This document shows, one piece after another, positions 38,501 to 45,002 of a DNA stretch of 64,000 nucleotides; within the stretch, counting starts at the first letter, position 1; the number at the start of each line of letters is the position of its first letter. Origin of the DNA: Nocardia blacklockiae (GTDB lineage Bacteria > Actinomycetota > Actinomycetes > Mycobacteriales > Mycobacteriaceae). Where the stretch lies: positions 124,001-188,000 of the forward strand of contig NZ_JADLRJ010000012.1 of NCBI RefSeq assembly GCF_015477355.1, given 5' to 3'. The notes under the pieces were generated by a model. The model worked only from the letters and a program-made list of their open reading frames with translations. It was not told the origin of the DNA and made no database searches. The translations under genes were made by a program, and so were the position numbers.

Positions 38501-39045
38501 GTGCGAAGTCGGCCGCGGCGGCGACTCCGGCTGCCGAATCCGCACCTGCCGAATCCGCGCCTGCGGAGTCCGCACCTGCGGAAACGGCCGCCGAAACGGG
38601 TACGGGATCGGCCTCGACGGCATCGACGGCGGAAAGCGCTCCGGCGGAATCGGGTCCGACCGAGACCAAGCCGACCGTCGCGCCCAAGGGACTGGCCATG
38701 AAGTCCGGCTTCAAGAAGCCCGGCCCGAAGGCGCCCGGCGCGCCGAAGCCCGCGCCCGCCGCCGAGTCCGCACCGGCCGAGCCGGCGCAGCCCGAGGCAC
38801 CCGCGTCCTCCGATGATTCGGCGGCGGCCGGTAAGGCGTCCTCCGGTGACTCGGAGGCTGCCGGTGCGGCGGCCGTCGAGGCGTCGAGCGGCGCGGCGAC
38901 ATCCGAATCCGCCGAGACGACATCGTCGTCCGGTGGGACGGCAGCGGCGAACGGCGGCAACGGCTCCGCGGTGCAGCCGCCGACCGCCAAGCCCGGCGGG
39001 CTCGGCTTCAAGTCCGGCGCGAAGGCTCCGGGCCGGAAGAACTGA
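35599..39045 (+). CDS. etfD: EtfD-like membrane iron-sulfur oxidoreductase with repetitive tail
   Basis: A 1148-residue protein. The N-terminal membrane domain has about five or six helices (1-245). Two 4Fe-4S motifs follow (CTECGRCQSQCPAW and CTTCGACVEQCPVD), then two CCG-type domains (GCAGAYEDRA..., CAHCFNAL; HDPCYLGRHN, MCCGAGGARM, GCPFCRVML). The M. tuberculosis homologue Rv0338c (EtfD) is thought to move electrons from electron-transfer flavoprotein to menaquinone during fatty-acid oxidation. After residue 770 or so a tail of about 370 residues repeats GLGMKGGAKAPG-like units about ten times. The ATG at 35599 follows GAAGGAAGG. A strong terminator follows. Confidence 0.9.
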   Translation: MNALTVTLGTIGVVFSLVAWASFIGGVGKMVRAIMIGQSAPDRWRPFLPRLKTMLVEFLAHTRMNKFRTVGWAHWLVMIGFLAGFILYFEAYPQTFDPEFHWPLVGGWGIYHLMDEVLGIATVIGILVLITIRQLNHPRVPQRLSRFSGSKFGPAYTIELIVLIEGLGMVLVKAGKIATYGHANAWSDFFTMQVAKLLPSSVAMVSVFAFVKMVSGSTFLLLVGRNINWGVAWHRFAAFFNIYFKREKDGGVALGAVKPMTSGGKALLDMEEIDPDNDTLGVGRVEDFSWKGWLDFTTCTECGRCQSQCPAWNTGKPLSPKLLIMSLRDHGVAKAPYLLAGGRKDMGGDEVGLVDAEGKPNEAALAKISDAAKAEAERPLVGGADVSGIIDPEVLWSCTTCGACVEQCPVDIEHVDHIIDMRRYQVLIESEFPSELAGLFKNLENKGNPWGQNAKDRLNWMSELDFDIPVFGQDAESFDGYEYLFWVGCAGAYEDRAKRTTKAVAELLATAGVKFMVLGAEETCTGDSARRAGNEFLFQQLAMQNIETLNSVFEGVEDSKKKIVVTCAHCFNALNNEYPQVGGTYEVVHHTQLLNRLVRQQKLVRVKPVSEKVTYHDPCYLGRHNKIYNAPRELMGASGAKVTEMPRHGERSMCCGAGGARMWMEEQLGKRVNLDRTDEALAALDGGNEPSLIATGCPFCRVMLTDGVTARKDSGEVGQGVEVVDVAQLMLQSIERVEPGTLSENLKVIQQPKQPEPEPVSEPEPVAEAAAPAEPKPAPAGGGLAMKGGGKAPGGGLGMKGGGKAPGGGGLSMKGAAKAPGAKAPASEPTEDAAEAPTAKPGGLGMKGGAKAPGGKGLAMKGAAKAPGAKAEPAAESAEAEAPATPTAKPGGLGMKGGAKAPGGKGLAMKGAAKAPGAKAAPAESSAAAAETEAGEAESGSTETKPTVAAKGLAMKSGFKKPGAKAPGAKSAAAATPAAESAPAESAPAESAPAETAAETGTGSASTASTAESAPAESGPTETKPTVAPKGLAMKSGFKKPGPKAPGAPKPAPAAESAPAEPAQPEAPASSDDSAAAGKASSGDSEAAGAAAVEASSGAATSESAETTSSSGGTAAANGGNGSAVQPPTAKPGGLGFKSGAKAPGRKN

Positions 39046-39064
39046 CCGCTTCGTAAAGCCCACC

Positions 39065-39101
39065 CGAGGGTGGCGTTGCCGCTATGGCAACGCCACCCTC
39101 G
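39065..39101 (+). terminator. Terminator of etfD
   Basis: Perfect 16-base arms beginning CGAGGGTGGCGTTGCC with a 5-base loop GCTAT, followed by GTTGTTTG. Confidence 0.88.
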
Positions 39102-39538
39102 TTGTTTGCGGCCCTGATGCGTCCCACCGCGTGGACTCGGCCGCGCAGGATTGTGCATTCGCACGAAATAGCCGTAGATCACGGGTGCATATTTCATACA
39201 TTTCCGCACACGGCAACGGAGCTTCTTTATCACGCAAGCCGATTGCCAGTGAGCAAATAAGCCGACCGGACAGAATGTTCCCGCGATTCGCGAAAAGTTA
39301 TCCACATGCTGCATACCCGCTGCTCACAGCGCGCAGGCACGATCCGGACATCGGCTCACCTGTGACGAGTGCCGCTCGAACCGTTTGACTGTGCGATTGC
39401 TGCGACCTAGGTTCGAGACGCCTAGGTTTTAGAGGATTACTTTCCAATCAAATGGTTCGGAACATCACGGAACCATCTCGGAGCAATCACGGGCGACGTG
39501 CCGGCGCGTTCGCCCACAATCTCTCACAAGGAGCATCG
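39102..39538. other. Relatively AT-rich spacer before the LPMO gene
   Basis: No gene is supported. The 39180-39480 part is clearly less GC-rich than its surroundings and ends with the LPMO promoter. It may be a horizontally acquired regulatory region or simply a long promoter. Confidence 0.6.
39385..39413 (+). promoter_or_regulatory. Promoter of the LPMO gene
   Basis: TTGACT at 39385-39390 and TAGGTT at 39408-39413 are 17 bases apart, which predicts a 5' leader of about 120 bases. CCTAGGTT occurs twice (39406-39413 and 39421-39428), 15 bases apart, over and after the -10 box, a possible regulator site. Confidence 0.6.
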
Positions 39539-40375
39539 ATGAGCAAAAGAATGCTGAGCCTCGTCGGCGCGGCCGCCGCCATCGCGCCGATCGTCGTCGC
39601 CGTGCTACCCCTGGCCGCCGCGAGCGCGCACGGCTACGTGTCCTCGCCGCTGAGCCGCCAGGCCCAGTGCGCCCAGGGCGTGGTGTCCTGCGGCGACATC
39701 AGTTACGAGCCGCAGAGCGTGGAGGGGCCGAAGGGCCTGAAGAGCTGCGGGGCGAACAAATACCCCGAACTCGACGACGACAGCAAGGGCTGGAAGGTCC
39801 AGAACGTCAGCGGCAAGGTCGATTTCACCTGGACGAACACCGCGCAGCACCGGACCGCCGACTGGGAGTACTTCATCGGCGACACCCAGGTGGGCAAGGT
39901 GGACGGCAAGAACGAGCTGCCGGGCGAGTCGGTCACCCACTCGATCGACCTGAGCAAGTTCAGCGGCAAGCAGAAGCTGCTCGCGGTCTGGAACATCGGT
40001 GACACGTCCAACGCGTTCTATTCGTGCGTGGATCTGAACATCGGCGGCGACGGTTCCACCGGCGGCACGACCACCCCGGCCCCGACCACCACGACTCCCG
40101 CCCCGACCACCTCGACCCAGCCGACCACGCCGTTGCAACCGCCCACCTCACCACCGACGACCTCGCAACCCACCACCTCGTCGCAACCCACCACCAGCGC
40201 ACCGCCGACCTCCACCCCGGGCGGCTCCGCGCGGGCCTGGCAGCAGGGCGCCGACTACCGGGTCGGCGACGTGGTGACCTACGAAGGCGCGCAATACAAG
40301 TGCTTGCAGGCCCACACGGCCTACGACCCGGGCTGGACACCCTCGGCCACGCCCGCCCTCTGGCAGCGGGTGTGA
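39539..40375 (+). CDS. Secreted AA10 lytic polysaccharide monooxygenase with chitin-binding module
   Basis: A 278-residue exported enzyme. The signal peptide is predicted to end at ASA, leaving His31 (HGYVSSPLSRQ) as the N-terminal copper-brace residue; His104 (AQHRTADWEY) supplies the second His. The AA10 domain spans about 31-175. A Pro/Thr linker follows, then a C-terminal CBM5/12 module (ADYRVGDVVTYEGAQYKC, ending ALWQRV). Such enzymes oxidatively cleave chitin or cellulose; the CBM favours chitin. The ATG follows AAGGAG. Its neighbours are unrelated and it lies in an accessory insertion between etfD and aspC. Confidence 0.9.
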   Translation: MSKRMLSLVGAAAAIAPIVVAVLPLAAASAHGYVSSPLSRQAQCAQGVVSCGDISYEPQSVEGPKGLKSCGANKYPELDDDSKGWKVQNVSGKVDFTWTNTAQHRTADWEYFIGDTQVGKVDGKNELPGESVTHSIDLSKFSGKQKLLAVWNIGDTSNAFYSCVDLNIGGDGSTGGTTTPAPTTTTPAPTTSTQPTTPLQPPTSPPTTSQPTTSSQPTTSAPPTSTPGGSARAWQQGADYRVGDVVTYEGAQYKCLQAHTAYDPGWTPSATPALWQRV

Positions 40376-40397
40376 CCCGTGCTGCTGCCGGAGTAAC

Positions 40398-40445
40398 CCG
40401 GATTCGGCCGCGGCGCAGGTCAGGTGGCGTCGCGGCCGGATCCGG
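40398..40445. terminator. Terminator between the LPMO gene and the converging small ORF
   Basis: 15-base arms (CCGGATTCGGCCGCG / CGCGGCCGGATCCGG, one mismatch) around an 18-base loop. Confidence 0.65.
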
Positions 40446-40449
40446 CCGG

Positions 40450-40653
40450 TCAGGTGCCGACGTGTGGCGAATCCGCCGGAACCATCCGATTCGATTGCAC
40501 CAGAACGGCTTTGGCGTGGCGCTTCGCCGCGCACACCGCGATCGAGTGCTCGATGTGCACCTGCATCACCAGATGCGCCTGTTCGGGAGTCCACGATTCG
40601 CCGGACGACGGTGCCGAACACACCATCAGCACCGGGTGAGCCTGCGGCAGCAT
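40450..40653 (-). CDS. Small hypothetical protein
   Basis: About 67 residues (MLPQAHPVLMVCSAPSSGES at the start; HLVMQVHIEHSIAVCAAKRH in the middle). Codon composition looks coding, an AAAGG lies 9 bases before the ATG, and a bidirectional terminator sits right after the stop. It has a probable amphipathic helix with two Cys and several His residues but no known motif. Function unknown. Confidence 0.5.
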   Translation of the reverse strand: MLPQAHPVLMVCSAPSSGESWTPEQAHLVMQVHIEHSIAVCAAKRHAKAVLVQSNRMVPADSPHVGT

Positions 40654-41051
40654 CAGCTCGACCTTTCTGCCAGAACGTACTCTGCGGGCGCCCACTCCCA
40701 GTACACCGCCGCCCCGAACGGTGACTGGATGTTCACCAGCAAACGATTACTACCACGCCGCGGAAGTCGCCTCTATCACACGTCTCGCCCGCACCGAAAC
40801 CGGTGAATGCTGCGAAATAACGGATCTTCACCATCGGGAAGGGCCATAAGTCCAGTGGGTGTGTATCGAGCACATCCCGTCCGCCGCGCCCTCTTGATAG
40901 CGGGCGGCAATCATCAAGCATACGCCGATTAAGAAGCAAGTTGTTCAACAATAAACCACGACCTCGCCATACAGCACCTTCTTGTAGAACATGATTTTCA
41001 TGTCGCCGAGTGCTGTACCAGACAGCCCACCAGGCAAACTATTGGCTAAGT

Positions 41052-41067
41052 AGTGATATGGATCACA
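41052..41067. promoter_or_regulatory. CRP/GlxR-type binding site
   Basis: AGTGA-TATGGA-TCACA differs from the consensus TGTGA-N6-TCACA only at the first base. No gene starts within 300 bases, so its target is unclear. Confidence 0.5.
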
Positions 41068-41232
41068 TCTGCATACGCGATCGCTATTTCCCCACCACAC
41101 ACCCCGACCACCCCGAGTGACCCCCTACGGAATATGCGAGTTCGTAGGAAATACCGCCGGATCATCCCGCGAACGGATGTTGCCGGTAGCGGACCGGCGA
41201 ATTGCGTTGCGGGTCGAGCGCGCAGACCCGTG

Positions 41233-41277
41233 TCCGGGTCCGCCCCGTCGACTGCCGAAAGGTGGGGCGGACCCGGA
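41233..41277 (-). terminator. Terminator of the 41305-41754 gene
   Basis: Perfect 14-base arms (TCCGGGTCCGCCCC / GGGGCGGACCCGGA) around a 17-base loop, downstream of the minus-strand stop at 41305. Confidence 0.75.
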
Positions 41278-41304
41278 TGCGGGACGGCGAGGACCGGTCT
41301 GCGG

Positions 41305-41754
41305 TCAGTCCTCGCCCCCGCCTCCCACCGTCAGTGCCGTCGTGATGACCACCGAGAGGGGTGGAAGTTCGTCGTCGCGGCTCGGCGGCCGGATCCAGTG
41401 GCACCCTTCCCTGGTCCAGCGGCCGAGACCGGTCGGCAACATCACGGCGCTTCCGATGGCGGGAATGCCTGTGTGCGAGCGGTTGAGCACGTCCAGCACC
41501 TGCGCGCCGGGACGACTGTCGGGCACCACCAGAAAGCTCCAGCGGATCTGGCGGGCCAGCATCGGACCGGCGGTGCCCTGGGCGACGAGGGAGTCACGAA
41601 CGCGCTCGGCCCGGGCGGTGGGCAGGTGCACGATTCCGACACTGCCGGTGATCGGGAGCATCACGAACCCCCCGCGCTCGTTCACCGGCAGCCCGTACTC
41701 GTGCCGATAGAACGCCACCCAATCCTCGACGGTCCTGAGTTTCTCCACGTTCAC
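41305..41754 (-). CDS. Hypothetical protein divergent from an XRE regulator
   Basis: A 149-residue soluble protein (EDWVAFYRHEYGLPVNERGG, LPITGSVGIVHLPTARAERV, SFLVVPDSRPGAQVLDVLN) with no signal peptide or membrane helix. The GTG start follows GGGAG. It faces an XRE-type regulator across a 200-base spacer with a perfect palindrome, so it is probably controlled by it. Similar small proteins beside XRE-TPR regulators occur in actinomycetes, but I cannot assign a function. Confidence 0.65.
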   Translation of the reverse strand: MNVEKLRTVEDWVAFYRHEYGLPVNERGGFVMLPITGSVGIVHLPTARAERVRDSLVAQGTAGPMLARQIRWSFLVVPDSRPGAQVLDVLNRSHTGIPAIGSAVMLPTGLGRWTREGCHWIRPPSRDDELPPLSVVITTALTVGGGGED

Positions 41755-41913
41755 GGCGAGCTCCCTCGATCCTGTTCCAGCTTCCCGCCTCGGTCACCGA
41801 TGTGGAACGCCCGCACGCCCTCCTTGCGCTGCCCTTCCGCTGCCTCTGTTCCGTAACCTCGGAAAGCGCTGATACCAGCTCGGTTTCGGCTGTGGCTGCG
41901 ATCACCCCGCGCT

Positions 41914-41929
41914 CGTACTCTGGAGTACG
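41914..41929. promoter_or_regulatory. Palindrome between the XRE regulator and its divergent partner
   Basis: Perfect 16-base palindrome CGTACTC-TG-GAGTACG, 25 bases before the regulator's GTG. A likely autoregulatory operator. Confidence 0.55.
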
Positions 41930-41954
41930 GAGTTCGTGCGGAAGGGATGACATC

Positions 41955-43346
41955 GTGGTCCGGCAGTGGTCAGGTAAGGAGGCCCGTGCCCTCCGCGATG
42001 CCAAGCGAATGAGTATCCGGGAGTTCGCGGCACACCTCGGTGTGCACGAACGGCTGGTGTCGAAGTGGGAGGCGGGGGGCGCCCGGGTCCATCCCCGCCC
42101 GGTCAACCAGGCCGCTCTGGACACCTCTCTTGCCAGGTCCGACGAGGTCGTGCGGGCACGGTTCGCGGCACTGATCGATCAGCCCCTGATCGATCGCGCC
42201 GCGCCTGACAGTGATGCGCGCCCGACCGATTCGGCGCGCGCCAAGTATTCGAGCGACGCGGAACTCTTGGCTCTGGTGGACACCGGTGCGATGAGAGGTG
42301 ATGCGTTAGCCGAGATTTCGGAGAGGGATCTGATCATGGCGGCTGCCCATGAAGCCAGCGAACACGCCGGTCGGGCCGAGATCACCAATGTGGGTGCCAC
42401 CGCTCTGGAGCAACTCGACGCAGATGTCACCCGCATCGCCAACGACTACGTCCACGTCCCGCCGGTTCCGATGATGGTGGAGATGCTGCGGGTGCGCAGG
42501 CGCGTCTACACGCTGTTGGAAGGACATCAGAGACCCTCGGACACAACGCATCTGTATCTGCTGGCGGGCACGCTGTCCGGCTTGCTCGCCAATGCCAGCA
42601 CCGACCTCGGGTACCACGACGCCGCCGGTGAGCAGGCGCGCGCCGCGTGGGCCTACGCGGAACTGTGCGGGCACAACGGTTTACGCGCCTGGACCCGCGG
42701 CATGCAGGCGCTGATCGAGTACGGCTCGCACCGCCCGCGTCACGCGGTGACCCTGGCGCAGAACGGCCAGCAGTACGCCGAGTCGGCGACGGCGCGGGTG
42801 CGGTTGCACAACATCGAGGCCCGCATCTGGGCCAAGCTGGGCAGCCCCGCCGACACCGAGCGCTGCATCGACGCCGCCGACGGCGCCCGCGACGGCACCG
42901 CCACCGACAACCTGCACGACGAGGTCGGCGGCGTCTTCGGTTTCAACGAGCCGAAGAGCCAGTACTACGCCGGCGCCACCTACATCCATCTCGGCCAGGC
43001 CGGACCGGCGCTGCAGGCGACCCAGCGCGCGATCGAGCTGTACGCGAACGGTCCCGAGGAGCGGCGCTCCTACGGCGCGGAATCGCTGGCCCGCGTGGAC
43101 AACGCGACCGCGCACCTGATCAACGGCAGCCTCGACGGCGCGGCCGACGCGTTGACACCCGTGCTGGAGCTGGCGGAGGACAAGCGCATCGCCCAGCTCG
43201 AAGAGCGGCTCAGCGGCGTCCGCCGCCGCATCGCCGGGCCGGAGTTCCGGGGCGCGAGCGAGGCCCGCCGCCTGGACGAACGCATCGAGGAGTTCTGTGT
43301 GGCGAGCACGGCGCGGGGGGTGATCCCGGCCGGGGGCGGCTCCTGA
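41955..43346 (+). CDS. XRE-family regulator with long TPR-like C-terminus
   Basis: About 463 residues. The N-terminal helix-turn-helix is clear (EARALRDAKRMSIREFAAHL, VHERLVSKWEAGG). A long helical region resembling TPR repeats follows (AGEQARAAWAYAELCGHNGL, HNIEARIWAKLGSPADTERC, LEERLSGVRRRIAG). This matches regulators that sense a peptide or small ligand through TPRs. The GTG at 41955 is chosen to start just before the helix-turn-helix, with AAGGG upstream. It is divergent from the 41305-41754 gene. Confidence 0.78.
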   Translation: MVRQWSGKEARALRDAKRMSIREFAAHLGVHERLVSKWEAGGARVHPRPVNQAALDTSLARSDEVVRARFAALIDQPLIDRAAPDSDARPTDSARAKYSSDAELLALVDTGAMRGDALAEISERDLIMAAAHEASEHAGRAEITNVGATALEQLDADVTRIANDYVHVPPVPMMVEMLRVRRRVYTLLEGHQRPSDTTHLYLLAGTLSGLLANASTDLGYHDAAGEQARAAWAYAELCGHNGLRAWTRGMQALIEYGSHRPRHAVTLAQNGQQYAESATARVRLHNIEARIWAKLGSPADTERCIDAADGARDGTATDNLHDEVGGVFGFNEPKSQYYAGATYIHLGQAGPALQATQRAIELYANGPEERRSYGAESLARVDNATAHLINGSLDGAADALTPVLELAEDKRIAQLEERLSGVRRRIAGPEFRGASEARRLDERIEEFCVASTARGVIPAGGGS

Positions 43347-43395
43347 CCCACCGCGGTCCGGCGTGCGGGAAACGCCCTCGCCCGCAACTGGCACC

Positions 43396-44655
43396 ATGGG
43401 ACGGGTGAGCCCTACCAGCCAGTCACATCCTCTGCCCCCGCGGACGCTGGAGCAGTCCACCAAGCTGCAGAACGTCGTCTACGAGATCCGGGGTCCGGTA
43501 CACGCGCACGCGTCGCGGCTGGAGGCCGAGGGCCACCGCATCCTGAAGTTGAACATCGGCAACCCGGCGCCCTTCGGCTTCGACGCCCCGGACGTGATCA
43601 TGCGCGACATGATCGCGGCACTGCCGGTCGCGCAGGGTTATTCGGAGTCCAAGGGCATCCTGCCGGCGCGGCGGGCCATCGTAACCCGCTACGAGCTGGT
43701 GCCCGGCTTCCCGGAATTCGACGTCGACGACGTCTACCTGGGCAACGGCGTCTCCGAGCTGATCACCATCACCATGCAGGCGCTGCTGGACAACGGCGAC
43801 GAGGTGCTGATCCCCGCGCCGGACTATCCGCTGTGGACCGCGATGACCAGCCTGGCCGGCGGCACACCTGTGCACTACCTGTGCGACGAGGCCAACGGCT
43901 GGCAGCCCGACATCGCCGACATCGAGTCGAAGATCACCGACAAGACCAAGGCGCTGCTGGTCATCAACCCGAACAACCCGACGGGCGCGGTGTACTCCTC
44001 GGAGGTGCTGCAACAGCTGGTCGACCTGGCTCGCAAGTATCGGCTGCTGCTGCTGGCCGACGAGATCTACGACAAGATCCTCTACGACGACGCCAAGCAC
44101 ATCTCGCTGGCCACGCTCGCGCCCGACCTGCTGTGCCTGACCTTCAACGGCCTGTCCAAGGCCTACCGGGTGGCCGGCTACCGCTCGGGCTGGCTGGTGA
44201 TCACCGGGCCGAAGGAGCACGCGGCCGGTTTCCTGGAGGGCATCGACCTGCTGGCGTCGTCCCGGTTGTGCCCGAATGTGCCCGCGCAGCACGCGATTCA
44301 GGTCGCGCTCGGCGGGCATCAGAGCATCGAGGACCTGATCCTGCCCGGCGGGCGGCTGCTCGAGCAGCGCGACGTGGCGTGGGAGAAGCTCAACATGATC
44401 CCCGGGGTGTCGTGCGTGAAGCCGAAGGGCGCGCTCTACGCGTTCCCGCGGCTGGATCCCGAGGTGCACGAGATCCACGACGACTCCAAGCTGATCCTGG
44501 ACCTGCTACTACAGGAGAAGATCCTGATGGTGCAGGGCACCGGATTCAACTGGCCGCAGCACGACCATCTGCGGATCGTGACGCTGCCGTGGGCGCGCGA
44601 CCTGGCGGTGGCGATCGAGCGGTTCGGCAACTTCCTCGCCGGCTACCGACAGTGA
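43396..44655 (+). CDS. aspC: Aspartate/alanine-type aminotransferase (PLP class I)
   Basis: About 419 residues and very close to M. tuberculosis Rv0337c (aspC). It has the PLP-binding Lys in FNGLSKAYRVAGYRSG, the cofactor Asp/Tyr in LLLLADEIYDKILYDDAKH, and substrate motifs NIGNPAPFGF and INPNNPTGAVYS. Despite the symbol, this family (AlaA-like) may prefer alanine or other amino donors. The start is uncertain (ATG 43396 or GTG 43405). In M. tuberculosis it adjoins etfD; here about 4.3 kb separate the two. Confidence 0.9.
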   Translation: MGRVSPTSQSHPLPPRTLEQSTKLQNVVYEIRGPVHAHASRLEAEGHRILKLNIGNPAPFGFDAPDVIMRDMIAALPVAQGYSESKGILPARRAIVTRYELVPGFPEFDVDDVYLGNGVSELITITMQALLDNGDEVLIPAPDYPLWTAMTSLAGGTPVHYLCDEANGWQPDIADIESKITDKTKALLVINPNNPTGAVYSSEVLQQLVDLARKYRLLLLADEIYDKILYDDAKHISLATLAPDLLCLTFNGLSKAYRVAGYRSGWLVITGPKEHAAGFLEGIDLLASSRLCPNVPAQHAIQVALGGHQSIEDLILPGGRLLEQRDVAWEKLNMIPGVSCVKPKGALYAFPRLDPEVHEIHDDSKLILDLLLQEKILMVQGTGFNWPQHDHLRIVTLPWARDLAVAIERFGNFLAGYRQ

Positions 44656-45002
44656 TTCCGCGCGCTCCTCAAAGCGCGCGAAAACAGACCGTGAGTACGA
44701 ATAAGTGAGCTTTTTGAAGACTTAGCTAGCGCAAAGAAAGGCCGTTTGTGTACAGTGGGCCTCGGCACTGAGAGTGCCCGGCTGAGCCGCCTACCCCCTG
44801 GGCCGCTCAGCCCTGGTTCCGACGGCCTACCCCCCCTGGGCTGTCGAACCCCCGGGCGGCGGAGACATCCCCCTGCTCTCCGCCGCCCCTCCCACCTCTT
44901 CCACCAGCAGGTTTTCCGCGCTGTGCCGATTCCGCTCGCGTTCCGTGGCACCCGCTCCGGCCCTCGCGGTGTCGAGAATGAAAACCAATTAGGCTCGCAG
45001 CG
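44656..45002. other. Structured leader or intergenic region before the YibE/F gene
   Basis: No gene is supported. Between 44751 and 44890 there is TACAGT (a possible -10) and then two or three hairpins: GGCTGAGC/GCTCAGCC (44780-44812), a GACGGCC/GGCTGTC pairing, and 12-base arms GGGCGGCGGAGA / TCTCCGCCGCCC (44854-44888). A CCTACCCCC(CC)TGGGC motif occurs in two of the loops. This could be an RNA regulatory leader or a terminator array for aspC. Confidence 0.45.

Larger units (their letters stand above)
40654..41304. other. AT-rich non-coding stretch of about 650 bases
   Basis: No convincing ORF is seen. From about 40730 to 41160 GC falls well below the window's level. It holds an ACATGA-TTT-TCATGT inverted repeat (40989-41003) and a CRP-type site (41052-41067). 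It could be a remnant of foreign DNA or encode an untranslated RNA. Confidence 0.6.

Noticed and set aside
35662-39063. Minus-strand open frame of over 1100 codons opposite etfD
   Set aside because: Antisense shadow of a high-GC gene; the sense strand has clear Fe-S and membrane motifs.
40733-40951. Minus-strand ORF of 72 codons in the AT-rich spacer
   Set aside because: No ribosome-binding site, unusual composition and no motif; probably chance.
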